Assembly (NCBI RefSeq): GCF_003732265.1
Contig: NZ_MOBK01000009.1
Location: 62,001-126,000, forward strand
Direction: 5' to 3'
Source: Pseudomonas brassicacearum
GTDB lineage: Bacteria > Pseudomonadota > Gammaproteobacteria > Pseudomonadales > Pseudomonadaceae
DNA: 64,000 nt
This document shows, piece after piece, positions 16,657 to 29,048 of this stretch. Below the pieces are notes generated by a model. It was not told where the DNA came from and did not search any database. It saw only the letters and a program-made list of their open reading frames with translations. The stretch's first letter is position 1. The number at the start of each line of letters is the position of its first letter. Position numbers and translations under genes: made by a program.

Positions 16657-17793
16657 TTGACTAAGCCAGCCATACTCGCCCTTGCTGATGGCAGCATTTT
16701 TCGCGGCGAAGCCATTGGAGCCGACGGTCAAACCGTTGGTGAGGTGGTGTTTAACACCGCAATGACCGGCTATCAGGAAATCCTTACCGATCCTTCCTAC
16801 GCCCAACAGATCGTTACCCTGACCTACCCGCACATCGGCAATACCGGCACCACGCCGGAAGACGCCGAGTCTGACCGCGTCTGGTCCGCTGGCCTGGTCA
16901 TCCGTGACCTGCCACTGGTTGCGAGCAACTGGCGTAACACGATGTCCCTGTCCGATTACCTGAAAGCCAACAACGTTGTGGCTATCGCCGGTATCGACAC
17001 CCGCCGCCTGACACGCATCCTGCGTGAGAAAGGCGCACAAAACGGCTGCATCATGGCCGGTGACAACATTTCCGAAGCCGCCGCCATCGCCGCCGCACAG
17101 GGTTTCCCTGGCCTGAAAGGCATGGACCTGGCAAAAGTCGTCAGCACCAAAGAGCAGTACGAATGGCGCTCGACTGTCTGGGATCTGAAAACCGACAGCC
17201 ACGCAACCATCGACGCTTCCGAGCTGCCGTACCACGTGGTCGCCTACGACTACGGCGTCAAGCTGAACATTCTGCGCATGCTGGTCGCACGCGGTTGCCG
17301 CGTGACCGTGGTACCTGCACAAACGCCTGCTGCCGATGTGCTGGCAATGAAGCCGGACGGCGTGTTCCTGTCCAACGGCCCTGGTGATCCGGAGCCTTGC
17401 GACTATGCGATCCAGGCGATCAAGGACGTGCTGGAAACCGAGATCCCGGTGTTCGGCATCTGCCTGGGTCACCAACTGCTGGCTCTGGCCTCCGGCGCCA
17501 AGACCCTGAAAATGGGCCATGGTCACCACGGTGCCAACCACCCGGTCCAGGATCTGGACAGCGGTGTGGTGATGATCACCAGCCAGAACCACGGTTTTGC
17601 GGTAGACGAAGCGACCCTGCCGGCCAACGTTCGCGCGATCCACAAATCGCTGTTCGATGGCACCCTGCAAGGCATCGAACGTACCGACAAGAGCGCCTTC
17701 AGCTTCCAGGGTCACCCGGAAGCCAGCCCTGGCCCGAACGACGTAGCGCCATTGTTCGATCGCTTCATCAACGAGATGGCCAAGCGACGCTGA
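16657..17793 (+). CDS. carA: Carbamoyl-phosphate synthase small subunit (glutaminase)
   Basis: This 378-residue subunit hydrolyses glutamine and passes ammonia to CarB for carbamoyl phosphate, the shared precursor of arginine and pyrimidines. The class I amidotransferase triad is visible: Cys269 in FGICLGHQ, and His353 and Glu355 in HPEASPGP. Translation starts at TTG 16657, supported by GGGAGG six bases upstream and the family N-terminus TKPAILALADGSIF. The TTG overlaps the stop of an upstream frame. It is followed by carB after 118 bp; that gap contains an 8-bp stem (CTTGAGGG/CCCTCAAG, 17817-17852) but no gene. Confidence 0.97.
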   Translation: MTKPAILALADGSIFRGEAIGADGQTVGEVVFNTAMTGYQEILTDPSYAQQIVTLTYPHIGNTGTTPEDAESDRVWSAGLVIRDLPLVASNWRNTMSLSDYLKANNVVAIAGIDTRRLTRILREKGAQNGCIMAGDNISEAAAIAAAQGFPGLKGMDLAKVVSTKEQYEWRSTVWDLKTDSHATIDASELPYHVVAYDYGVKLNILRMLVARGCRVTVVPAQTPAADVLAMKPDGVFLSNGPGDPEPCDYAIQAIKDVLETEIPVFGICLGHQLLALASGAKTLKMGHGHHGANHPVQDLDSGVVMITSQNHGFAVDEATLPANVRAIHKSLFDGTLQGIERTDKSAFSFQGHPEASPGPNDVAPLFDRFINEMAKRR

Positions 17794-17911
17794 TCGCTCG
17801 CCTTGATGGTGCAAGGCTTGAGGGCGGTCCCGACACCGGTGGCCCCCTCAAGGCTTCAAAGATTGAACAAGACGGCTTGCCGACTGACCTGCGGATTTGA
17901 GTGACAAACCC

Positions 17912-21129
<3,218 letters not shown>

Positions 21130-21133
<4 letters not shown>

Positions 21134-21606
21134 TCAAATACCCAATGACCGTCCAGGGCGCGAAAGCCCTGGAAGAGGAACACGCTCACCTGACCAAGGT
21201 CGTTCGTCCGAAGCTCAGCCAGGACATCGGAACGGCCCGCGAGTTGGGTGACTTGAAGGAAAACGCCGAATACCACGCTGCTCGTGAGCAGCAAGGGATG
21301 GTTGAGGCGCGGATTCGTGACATCGAAGGCCGGATTCAGAATCAGGTCATCATCGACGTCACCACCATTCCTCACACCGGCAAAGTGATTTTCGGCACCA
21401 CCGTTGAAATCGCCAACGTCGAGACTGATGAAAGTGTCACTTACCACATCGTGGGTGAGGATGAGGCTGATTTCAAACTCGGCAAGATTTCCGTCGGTTC
21501 ACCGCTGGCCCGCGCCTTGATTGCCAAGGAAGAGGGTGATGTGGTTGCCGTGAAAACGCCGAGTGGCGTGATCGAGTACGAGATTGTCGAAGTCCGCCAC
21601 ATCTAA
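21130..21606 (+). CDS. greA: Transcription elongation factor GreA
   Basis: The 158-residue factor rescues backtracked RNA polymerase by stimulating transcript cleavage. The N-terminal coiled coil carries the acidic tip (ELGDLKENAEYHAAREQQGMVEARI), and the C-terminal FKBP-like domain ends in VKTPSGVIEYEIVEV. The length equals that of E. coli GreA. It is coupled to carB by an ATGA overlap, an arrangement conserved in pseudomonads. Confidence 0.97.
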
Positions 21607-21634
21607 AGGCCTGCGCCCGCTGCGTGCGGGCGCC

Positions 21635-22039
21635 ATGGTTTGGCAGCTGACTCAGATGTTGTGGGTTGGCGGCCTGTGGCTGTTACACATCGGTCTGGTG
21701 CCGGCGCTGGGCCAAATAGGTCTGGCGCCGCTGCTGATCGACGAAATTGCAGGCATGCTGAATGCGCTGATGGTGGGATTTGCCGCAGCGTGTGTGATTT
21801 TTCAGGCTTTGGTGCTGGTACAGGCCGATGGCCTTGCCAGTCTATGGCGCGATATTCGTGGGCAGCTGCTGCTGATGGCGCTGTATGCGTGTGCGATGTT
21901 CTTCGCGGTGCGCATCGGTTGGCCGGAGGCGGTGCGTTGGCAGGTGTTCAGCTACCTGGTCCTGGGGTTTTCCGGGCTGGTGCTGGTGTTGCAACCGGTG
22001 CCGGGATGGAGCGGCAGGGTGCGCGAAGCACACCCTTGA
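21635..22039 (+). CDS. DUF4149 family inner-membrane protein
   Basis: The protein of about 134 residues has four predicted membrane helices (MVWQLTQMLWVGGLWLLHIG, the segment from GMLNALMVGF, LLLMALYACAMFF, and VFSYLVLGFSGLVLVL) and resembles the DUF4149 family between greA and yhbY in Pseudomonas. The function is unknown. The start is uncertain: I use ATG 21635, but no good ribosome site precedes it, and an in-frame TTG at 21584 inside greA would add 17 residues and couple it to greA. It is convergent with yhbY. Confidence 0.75.
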   Translation: MVWQLTQMLWVGGLWLLHIGLVPALGQIGLAPLLIDEIAGMLNALMVGFAAACVIFQALVLVQADGLASLWRDIRGQLLLMALYACAMFFAVRIGWPEAVRWQVFSYLVLGFSGLVLVLQPVPGWSGRVREAHP

Positions 22040-22048
22040 CCCTTGCCA

Positions 22049-22357
22049 TCACTTGAAGCGATGGACGTTCGACAGCTGCTTGTTGACGCTGAAGTTCTTG
22101 CGGTAAATCAGTGCCATCTTGCCGATGACCTGAACCAGATCCGCTTTGCCGACCTTGCAGAGTTCTGCAATGGACGCCAGGCGCGATTCGCGATCGAGGA
22201 TGTTGAGCTTGATTTTAATCAGCTCGTGATCCGCCAACGCGCGTTCAAGTTCGGCTAACACACCTTCAGTCAAACCGTTGTCAGCCACAATCAAAACTGG
22301 TTTCAGATGGTGGCCAATGGATTTGTACTGTTTCTTCTGCTCTTGAGTGAGCGGCAT
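22049..22357 (-). CDS. yhbY: YhbY-family RNA-binding protein (CRM domain)
   Basis: This 102-residue single-domain CRS1/YhbY protein begins MPLTQEQKKQYKSIGHHLKP, with the family core LIVADNGLTEGVLAELERALADHELIKIK. YhbY associates with pre-50S particles in E. coli. It is divergent from rlmE (another 50S maturation gene), with a 105-bp gap that must hold both promoters. Confidence 0.95.
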   Translation of the reverse strand: MPLTQEQKKQYKSIGHHLKPVLIVADNGLTEGVLAELERALADHELIKIKLNILDRESRLASIAELCKVGKADLVQVIGKMALIYRKNFSVNKQLSNVHRFK

Positions 22358-22462
22358 AATCTGACCCCTGCGTCTGATCTTGTAAAAAGCGGCGGCCAGT
22401 TTACCCGAGCGAGTCCGGGACCGCCCAGTTAATCACGACCCGTTTTATTTTCGAGGTGGCCC

Positions 22463-23092
22463 GTGGCCCGTTCCAAGACAAGCCTTAAGTGGTTGCAAAG
22501 ACATGTCAATGATCCCTATGTGAAGCAGGCGCAGAAGGATGGTTACCGCTCGCGTGCGAGTTACAAGCTTCTGGAGGTCCAGGAGAAATACAAGTTGATC
22601 CGTCCCGGCATGAGCGTTGTCGACCTGGGTGCGGCGCCTGGGGGGTGGTCGCAGGTGACTAGCCGTCTGATCGGTGGTGAGGGGCGTCTGATCGCCTCGG
22701 ACATTCTGGAAATGGACAGCATTCCAGACGTGACTTTCATCCAGGGTGACTTCACCGAGGACAAAGTGCTCGCGCAGATCCTTGAAGCCGTGGGTAATTC
22801 GCAGGTGGACCTTGTGATTTCCGATATGGCCCCCAATATGAGTGGTACGCCTGAAGTAGATATGCCAAAAGCGATGTTTCTTTGCGAGCTGGCGCTTGAT
22901 TTGGCGGAACGGATACTCAAGCCGGGTGGTAATTTCGTGATCAAGATTTTTCAGGGCGAAGGGTTTGATGTTTACCTGAAGGATACTCGTCGGAAATTCG
23001 ACAAGATCCAGATGATCAAGCCAGACTCGTCTCGAGGCAGTTCCCGCGAGCAATACATGCTGGCTTGGGGTTACCGCGGGCGTAGTGAGTAA
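22463..23092 (+). CDS. rlmE: 23S rRNA (uridine-2'-O)-methyltransferase RlmE (FtsJ)
   Basis: The 209-residue Rossmann methyltransferase modifies U2552 of 23S rRNA late in 50S assembly. The SAM site is VVDLGAAPGGWSQV (52-65). The catalytic tetrad is Lys35, Asp121 (SDMAPN), Lys161 (FVIKIF) and Glu196 (SREQYML), each offset by three from E. coli K38-D124-K164-E199. It precedes ftsH, the usual rlmE-ftsH pairing, separated by about 200 bp. Confidence 0.97.
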   Translation: MARSKTSLKWLQRHVNDPYVKQAQKDGYRSRASYKLLEVQEKYKLIRPGMSVVDLGAAPGGWSQVTSRLIGGEGRLIASDILEMDSIPDVTFIQGDFTEDKVLAQILEAVGNSQVDLVISDMAPNMSGTPEVDMPKAMFLCELALDLAERILKPGGNFVIKIFQGEGFDVYLKDTRRKFDKIQMIKPDSSRGSSREQYMLAWGYRGRSE

Positions 23093-23106
23093 AACGAGGT
23101 TTTTTG

Positions 23107-23139
23107 ACGGGGCGATAGGTTTTTCGTATTTCGCCCCGT
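23107..23139. other. Inverted repeat between rlmE and ftsH
   Basis: ACGGGGCGA (23107-23115) and TCGCCCCGT (23131-23139) form a perfect 9-bp stem 15 bp after the rlmE stop. No T-run follows on the plus strand, so it is a weak or rho-aided terminator, or an mRNA stabilising stem. The rest of the 202-bp gap shows no gene. Confidence 0.6.
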
Positions 23140-23294
23140 GAGCATTAGCGAATATTGTGTAGAAAGTGTTTCACAAAGGGTTACAGACGGCGCCTGCCAG
23201 AGCCGTAGGTAATGTAGTAAGTTAGGCCGGTGAATATCATGCGAAGCGCGCGCCATTAGCGGAGCTTGCTTCAGAGGGTAGTTAATTGAACGAT

Positions 23295-25205
23295 ATGGCA
23301 AAGAATCTGATCCTGTGGTTGATCATCGCGGCTGTCCTGGTGACAGTGATGAACAACTTCTCCAGCCCTAACGAGCCGCAGACCCTCAACTATTCCGACT
23401 TCATCCAGCAGGTCAAGGATGGCAAGGTCGAGCGCGTAGCGGTTGACGGCTACGTGATTACCGGTAAACGCAACGATGGCGACAGCTTCAAGACCATTCG
23501 TCCGGCTATCCAGGACAACGGTCTGATCGGCGACCTCGTGGACAACCACGTCGTGGTCGAAGGCAAGCAGCCTGAACAGCAAAGCATCTGGACTCAGCTC
23601 CTGGTCGCAAGCTTCCCGATCCTCGTGATCATCGCCGTATTCATGTTCTTCATGCGGCAGATGCAGGGCGGTGCGGGCGGGAAGGGCGGGCCGATGAGCT
23701 TCGGCAAGAGCAAGGCACGCCTGCTCTCCGAAGATCAGGTGAAAACCACATTGGCTGACGTTGCCGGTTGCGACGAAGCCAAGGAAGAAGTCGGCGAACT
23801 GGTCGAGTTCCTCCGTGATCCGGGCAAGTTCCAGCGCCTGGGTGGTCGTATTCCTCGCGGCGTACTGATGGTCGGCCCTCCGGGTACCGGTAAAACCTTG
23901 CTGGCCAAGGCGATTGCCGGCGAAGCGAAAGTGCCGTTCTTCACCATCTCCGGTTCCGACTTCGTTGAAATGTTCGTTGGTGTCGGTGCCAGCCGTGTTC
24001 GCGATATGTTCGAACAGGCCAAGAAGCACGCGCCGTGCATCATCTTCATCGATGAAATTGACGCCGTTGGTCGCCACCGTGGCGCCGGCATGGGCGGTGG
24101 TCATGATGAGCGCGAGCAGACTCTCAACCAGTTGCTGGTAGAGATGGACGGCTTCGAAATGAATGACGGCATCATCGTTATCGCTGCAACCAACCGTCCG
24201 GACGTATTGGACCCTGCGTTGCTGCGTCCAGGCCGTTTCGACCGTCAGGTTGTGGTCGGTCTGCCAGACATTCGTGGTCGCGAACAGATTCTTAAAGTAC
24301 ACATGCGCAAAGTGCCAATGGGCGACGACGTTGCTCCAGCGGTGATCGCTCGCGGTACGCCTGGTTTCTCCGGTGCTGACCTGGCCAACCTGGTGAACGA
24401 AGCGTCTTTGTTCGCCGCACGTGCCGGCAAGCGCATCGTCGAAATGAAAGAGTTCGAACTGGCGAAGGACAAGATCATGATGGGCGCCGAGCGCAAATCG
24501 ATGGTCATGTCCGAGAAGGAAAAGCAGAACACCGCTTATCACGAAGCCGGCCACGCTATCGTGGGTCGCGTCGTGCCAGAGCATGATCCGGTCTACAAGG
24601 TCTCGATCATTCCGCGCGGTCGTGCGCTGGGTGTGACCATGTTCCTGCCGGAAGAAGATCGATATAGCCTGTCCAAGCGTGCACTGATCAGCCAGATTTG
24701 TTCGCTGTACGGTGGCCGTATCGCTGAAGAGATGACCTTGGGCTTCGATGGCGTCACCACCGGTGCGTCCAACGACATCATGCGAGCCAGCCAGATTGCG
24801 CGAAACATGGTGACCAAGTGGGGGCTGTCGGAAAAACTCGGTCCGCTGATGTATGCCGAAGAAGAGGGCGAAGTGTTCCTTGGTCGCGGCGGCGGTGGTC
24901 AGAGTGCGAGCTTCTCCGGTGAGACAGCCAAGCTGATCGACTCCGAAGTGCGCAGCATCATTGACCAGTGCTACGGCACGGCCAAGCAGATCCTGACGGA
25001 CAACCGCGACAAGCTTGATGCCATGGCGGATGCCCTGATGAAGTACGAGACGATCGATGCTGATCAGATCGATGACATCATGGCTGGTCGAGCACCTCGC
25101 GAGCCTCGTGACTGGTCAGGTGGCACCGGTACTTCCGGGACACCTCCGGTGGCGCAGGATGAGCGTCCGGAAACCCCGATCGGCGGTCCGGCTGCTGACG
25201 TATAA
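23295..25205 (+). CDS. ftsH: ATP-dependent zinc metalloprotease FtsH
   Basis: This 636-residue membrane-anchored AAA+ protease has TM1 at about residues 4-22, a periplasmic domain and TM2 near 98-120. The AAA module has Walker A GPPGTGKT (194-201), Walker B IIFIDEIDAVG and the second region of homology ATNRPDVLDPALLRPGRFD. The zinc motif is HEAGH at 416-420. It degrades misassembled membrane proteins and regulators such as sigma-32 and LpxC. I use ATG 23295 (MAKNLILWL); a TTG at 23286 has a better placed AGAGGG and would add three residues. folP follows after 8 bp. Confidence 0.97.
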   Translation: MAKNLILWLIIAAVLVTVMNNFSSPNEPQTLNYSDFIQQVKDGKVERVAVDGYVITGKRNDGDSFKTIRPAIQDNGLIGDLVDNHVVVEGKQPEQQSIWTQLLVASFPILVIIAVFMFFMRQMQGGAGGKGGPMSFGKSKARLLSEDQVKTTLADVAGCDEAKEEVGELVEFLRDPGKFQRLGGRIPRGVLMVGPPGTGKTLLAKAIAGEAKVPFFTISGSDFVEMFVGVGASRVRDMFEQAKKHAPCIIFIDEIDAVGRHRGAGMGGGHDEREQTLNQLLVEMDGFEMNDGIIVIAATNRPDVLDPALLRPGRFDRQVVVGLPDIRGREQILKVHMRKVPMGDDVAPAVIARGTPGFSGADLANLVNEASLFAARAGKRIVEMKEFELAKDKIMMGAERKSMVMSEKEKQNTAYHEAGHAIVGRVVPEHDPVYKVSIIPRGRALGVTMFLPEEDRYSLSKRALISQICSLYGGRIAEEMTLGFDGVTTGASNDIMRASQIARNMVTKWGLSEKLGPLMYAEEEGEVFLGRGGGGQSASFSGETAKLIDSEVRSIIDQCYGTAKQILTDNRDKLDAMADALMKYETIDADQIDDIMAGRAPREPRDWSGGTGTSGTPPVAQDERPETPIGGPAADV

Positions 25206-25213
25206 GGTTTGAA

Positions 25214-26065
25214 ATGACTTCTGTTCAGTCCTCGACCCGGTTGCCTTGCGGCAACCGGGTTCTTGATTTGGCCCAGACGCATGTCATGGGCATACTCAAT
25301 GTCACTCCTGATTCCTTTTCTGACGGTGGCCGATACAGCCAGCTCGATACGGCTCTGCGCCACGCCGAGTCGATGGTATTGGCGGGTGCGACACTGATTG
25401 ATGTCGGTGGCGAATCGACCCGCCCTGGCGCCCGGGCGGTTTCGCCGCTTGAGGAGCTGGAGCGCGTAGCGCCTGTCGTTGAGCGCATCCATCGCGAACT
25501 TGATGTGATCATTTCTGTCGATACCTCCACGCCAGCGGTCATGCGCGAAACGGCGCGGTTGGGTGCGGGGTTGATCAATGATGTGCGCTCGCTGCGTCGA
25601 GACGGTGCCCTGGATGCGGCCGCAGCCACCGGGTTGCCCGTGTGCCTGATGCATATGCTCGGTGAGCCGGGCGACATGCAGGACAATCCGCACTACGAGG
25701 ACGTTACCAAGGAAGTCGGCGAGTTTCTCGCCGAGCGAATGGCTCAATGCGCGTTGGTGGGAATCTCGTCGGAGCGGATTATTCTTGATCCGGGTTTTGG
25801 CTTCGCGAAAACCTTGCAGCACAATCTAAGCTTGTTTAAGCATATGGAAGCCTTGCATGCCTTGGGGCGGCCCCTGTTGGTCGGGGTTTCGCGAAAGAGC
25901 ATGATTGGTCAGGCCTTGAATCGGCCGGTTGGTGAGCGACTTTATGGTGGTCTTGCGCTCGCAGCGCTGGCTTCAGCCAAGGGGGCGCGTATATTGCGCG
26001 TCCATGATGTAGCTGAAACAGTGGACGTAGTGCGGATGATCGCCGCAGTGGAATCAGCCGAATAA
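25214..26065 (+). CDS. folP: Dihydropteroate synthase FolP
   Basis: The 283-residue TIM-barrel enzyme condenses dihydropterin pyrophosphate with p-aminobenzoate in folate synthesis and is the sulfonamide target. It shows GILNVTPDSFSDGG (26-39), LIDVGGESTRPGA, DPGFGFAKT and the C-terminal RVHDVAE. It lies in the ftsH-folP-glmM run, with 8 bp to ftsH and 16 bp to glmM, so the three are probably one operon. Confidence 0.97.
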   Translation: MTSVQSSTRLPCGNRVLDLAQTHVMGILNVTPDSFSDGGRYSQLDTALRHAESMVLAGATLIDVGGESTRPGARAVSPLEELERVAPVVERIHRELDVIISVDTSTPAVMRETARLGAGLINDVRSLRRDGALDAAAATGLPVCLMHMLGEPGDMQDNPHYEDVTKEVGEFLAERMAQCALVGISSERIILDPGFGFAKTLQHNLSLFKHMEALHALGRPLLVGVSRKSMIGQALNRPVGERLYGGLALAALASAKGARILRVHDVAETVDVVRMIAAVESAE

Positions 26066-26081
26066 GAATGATGGAGCACTT

Positions 26082-27419
26082 ATGAGCAAAAAATACTTTG
26101 GTACCGACGGTATACGCGGTCGTGTCGGTGAATACCCGATTACTCCTGACTTCATGCTCAAGCTCGGCTGGGCAGCGGGTATGGCGTTCCGCAAAATGGG
26201 CGCTTGCAAGGTATTGGTCGGCAAGGACACCCGGATCTCCGGCTACATGTTTGAATCTGCACTCGAAGCCGGGCTGACGTCGGCAGGTGCTGATGTCATG
26301 CTCTTGGGGCCAATGCCTACCCCGGCGATCGCCTATCTGACGCGTACCTTTCACGCCGAAGCCGGTATCGTGATCAGTGCCTCGCACAATCCTCACGATG
26401 ACAACGGCATCAAGTTCTTCTCCGGAAAAGGCACCAAGCTGCCGGATGAAGTCGAACTGATGATTGAAGAGCTGCTCGACACCCCGATGACCGTGGTTGA
26501 GTCGAGCAAGATCGGCAAAGTGTCGCGCATCAACGACGCTTCTGGCCGTTACATCGAATTCTGCAAAAGCAGCGTCCCGACCGGCACCAGTTTCGCGGGC
26601 CTGAAAATCGTGATCGACTGCGCCCACGGTGCGACTTACAAGGTTGCCCCAAGCGTATTCCGTGAGTTGGGTGCTGAAGTCGTTGTGCTGTCCGCGCAGC
26701 CGAACGGTCTGAACATCAACGACAATTGTGGTTCGACCCATATGGGTCAATTGCAGGCTGCCGTATTGGCCGAGCACGCCGACCTCGGTATCGCGTTCGA
26801 TGGAGACGGTGATCGTGTCCTGATGGTCGATCACACCGGCGCCATTGTTGATGGTGACGAACTGCTCTACATCATCGCCCGCGATCTGCATGAGCGTGAC
26901 AAGCTGCAAGGCGGTGTAGTCGGTACGTTGATGAGCAACCTGGGGCTGGAATTGGCCTTGGCTGATCTGTCGATTCCATTTGTGCGTGCCAACGTTGGCG
27001 ACCGCTATGTCATCGCTGACTTGCTTGAGCGCAACTGGCTGGTGGGTGGTGAAAACTCGGGACATATCGTTTGCTTCAATCACACCACGACCGGTGATGC
27101 GATCATTGCTGCGCTGCAGGTGCTGATGGCGTTGAAGACTCGCTCCGAAGGGCTGGCTCAGGCCCGCCAAGCGCTGCGCAAGTGCCCTCAGGTGCTGATC
27201 AATGTCCGTTTCGGCGGTGGTGCGAGTCCGCTCGATCATCCTGCGGTCAAGGAAGCCAGCGATCGTGTTACCAAGGCAATGGCGGGTCGTGGCCGGGTGC
27301 TGTTGCGCAAGTCCGGGACAGAGCCGTTGGTGCGTGTCATGGTCGAAGGCGAGGACGAAACACAGGTTCGCGGTTACGCCGAAGAGCTGGCAAAACTCGT
27401 TACTGAAGTTTCTGCCTGA
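26082..27419 (+). CDS. glmM: Phosphoglucosamine mutase GlmM
   Basis: The 445-residue alpha-D-phosphohexomutase converts glucosamine-6-phosphate to glucosamine-1-phosphate for UDP-GlcNAc. The phosphoserine loop is ISASHNPHDDNG with catalytic Ser101, the Mg site is AFDGDGDRV near 238-246, and the phosphate-binding loop is RKSGTEPLVRVMVEG near the C-terminus. It is tightly linked to folP upstream and 66 bp from tpiA. Confidence 0.97.
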   Translation: MSKKYFGTDGIRGRVGEYPITPDFMLKLGWAAGMAFRKMGACKVLVGKDTRISGYMFESALEAGLTSAGADVMLLGPMPTPAIAYLTRTFHAEAGIVISASHNPHDDNGIKFFSGKGTKLPDEVELMIEELLDTPMTVVESSKIGKVSRINDASGRYIEFCKSSVPTGTSFAGLKIVIDCAHGATYKVAPSVFRELGAEVVVLSAQPNGLNINDNCGSTHMGQLQAAVLAEHADLGIAFDGDGDRVLMVDHTGAIVDGDELLYIIARDLHERDKLQGGVVGTLMSNLGLELALADLSIPFVRANVGDRYVIADLLERNWLVGGENSGHIVCFNHTTTGDAIIAALQVLMALKTRSEGLAQARQALRKCPQVLINVRFGGGASPLDHPAVKEASDRVTKAMAGRGRVLLRKSGTEPLVRVMVEGEDETQVRGYAEELAKLVTEVSA

Positions 27420-27485
27420 ATTCGGCTTGCCAGCCTTGATTGTGTTGGGTAACATCTGCGCCCACTTTGACCGACGAGGTACAGC

Positions 27486-28241
27486 ATGCGTCGCCCTATG
27501 GTAGCTGGTAACTGGAAGATGCACGGTACCCGCGCCAGCGTCGCTGAGCTGATCAACAGCCTTGGTCATCTGGCCTTGCCGAGCGGTGTTGATGTAGCGG
27601 TATTCCCGCCTAGCTTGTTCATCAATCAAGTGATTGATGGCGTGAAAGGCAAGTCGATTTCGGTCGGCGCGCAGAATTCTGCGGTGGAATCCGAGCAAGG
27701 TGCGTTGACTGGTGAAATTGCGCCGAGTCAATTGGTGGATGCAGGTTGTTCCCTGGTACTTGTCGGGCACTCCGAACGCCGCCAGATAATGGGCGAGCAG
27801 GACGCAGTGCTGATCCGCAAGTTCGCAGCGGCACAGGCATGTGGCTTGATTCCGGTGTTGTGCATAGGGGAGACCCTTGAGCAGCGCGAAGCCGGTAAAA
27901 CGATTGAGGTTGTCTCGGCTCAGCTGGGCAGCATCATCGATGAGCTGGGTGTCGATGTATTTGCAAAAGCAGTGATCGCTTACGAGCCGGTTTGGGCCAT
28001 TGGCACCGGGCTGACTGCTTCGCCGCAACAAGCGCAGGATGTGCATGCAGCCATTCGCGCGCAGTTGGCGGCAAAGAATTCTGAAGTCGCACAAGGTGTG
28101 CGTCTTCTATACGGCGGCAGCGTGAAGGCGGCCAATGCGGTCGAACTGTTCGGCATGCCGGATATCGATGGGGGTCTCATTGGTGGGGCTTCCCTGAATG
28201 CAGATGAGTTCGGTGCGATCTGTCGCGCCGCGGGAAACTGA
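27486..28241 (+). CDS. tpiA: Triosephosphate isomerase TpiA
   Basis: The 251-residue glycolytic enzyme interconverts DHAP and glyceraldehyde-3-phosphate. Catalytic residues are visible: Asn9 and Lys11 (GNWKMHG), His95 (GHSERR) and Glu167 (AYEPVWAIGTG), with the phosphate loop YGGSVKAAN near the end. The family N-terminus supports ATG 27486. secG starts 4 bp after its stop. Confidence 0.97.
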   Translation: MRRPMVAGNWKMHGTRASVAELINSLGHLALPSGVDVAVFPPSLFINQVIDGVKGKSISVGAQNSAVESEQGALTGEIAPSQLVDAGCSLVLVGHSERRQIMGEQDAVLIRKFAAAQACGLIPVLCIGETLEQREAGKTIEVVSAQLGSIIDELGVDVFAKAVIAYEPVWAIGTGLTASPQQAQDVHAAIRAQLAAKNSEVAQGVRLLYGGSVKAANAVELFGMPDIDGGLIGGASLNADEFGAICRAAGN

Positions 28242-28245
28242 AAAA

Positions 28246-28629
28246 ATGCTGGAAACAGTCGTAGTCGTTTTTCATCTGCTGGGTGCATTGGGCGTAGTTG
28301 CTCTCGTATTGCTGCAGCAGGGTAAAGGTGCGGATGCTGGCGCGTCTTTCGGAGCAGGTGCTTCAAATACTGTGTTCGGAAGCCAAGGTTCCTCTACCTT
28401 TCTTAGTAAGTTTACTGCTATACTTGCCGCAGGTTTCTTCATAACCAGCTTAGGGTTAGGTTACTTTGCTAAAGAGAAAGCTCACCAGCTGACTCAAGTA
28501 GGTTTGCCAAACCCAGCAGTGTTGGAAGTTCCAAAGCAACAACCGGCTTCTGATGATGTACCGGTGCTTCAAGAGCAAAAGTCGGCTACTCCAGCGACTG
28601 ACGTACCTCCAGCTCAAGAGCAAAAGTAA
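28246..28629 (+). CDS. secG: Preprotein translocase subunit SecG
   Basis: The 127-residue inner-membrane protein of the SecYEG channel has TM1 at about residues 2-22, the conserved cytoplasmic GKGADAGASFGAGASNTVFG loop, TM2 at about 53-72 and a longer hydrophilic, Gln/Pro-rich C-terminal tail. The start MLETVVVVFHLLGALGV at 28246, just after the tpiA stop, gives the family length. The tRNA-Leu gene follows 22 bp downstream. Confidence 0.95.
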   Translation: MLETVVVVFHLLGALGVVALVLLQQGKGADAGASFGAGASNTVFGSQGSSTFLSKFTAILAAGFFITSLGLGYFAKEKAHQLTQVGLPNPAVLEVPKQQPASDDVPVLQEQKSATPATDVPPAQEQK

Positions 28630-28651
28630 GAAGGGTTTCAAACGTAGTATT

Positions 28652-28737
28652 GCCGAGGTGGTGGAATTGGTAGACACGCAACCTTGAGGTGGTTGTGCCC
28701 ATAGGGTGTAGGGGTTCGAGTCCCCTTCTCGGTACCA
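28652..28737 (+). tRNA. tRNA-Leu (anticodon GAG)
   Basis: This 86-nt class II tRNA has acceptor stem GCCGAGG/CTCGGT, anticodon stem CAACC/GGTTG with loop TTGAGGT (anticodon GAG), a variable arm, T-loop GGTTCGAGTCC and an encoded CCA. It reads CUC/CUU leucine codons. It lies between secG and the initiator tRNA. Confidence 0.95.
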
Positions 28738-28748
28738 ATTATCAGGAG

Positions 28749-28770
28749 AGCCCGCTGTTGCGGGCTTTCT
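28749..28770 (+). terminator. Terminator after tRNA-Leu
   Basis: AGCCCGC-TGTT-GCGGGCT is a perfect 7-bp stem followed by TTCTTG, a rho-independent terminator of the secG/tRNA-Leu transcript. Confidence 0.85.
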
Positions 28771-28833
28771 TGTAGGTGGAAGGTTACATTGACCCTGTTA
28801 GGGATCGGTCGTATACTTCCGCCCCAGCTTTGT

Positions 28834-28910
<77 letters not shown>

Positions 28911-28918
28911 GTTTAAGG

Positions 28919-28941
28919 AGCCCCTTTTAAGGGGCTTTTTG
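28919..28941 (+). terminator. Terminator after tRNA-fMet
   Basis: AGCCCCTT-TT-AAGGGGCT followed by TTTTG is a perfect rho-independent terminator between tRNA-fMet and rimP. Confidence 0.9.
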
Positions 28942-29048
28942 TTAGCTGGACACTTTCTACGCCGCTGTTCGACGGCGTTTCAAGGATGGGCGTTTCGCCC
29001 ATTTTTTTATTTTGCATAGCATGCACATACATGCACGAGGGGGTTCAG

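Noticed and set aside
25836..28094. 752-codon open frame antisense to folP, glmM and tpiA
   Set aside because: It spans three certain genes and their gaps, and has no recognisable domain.
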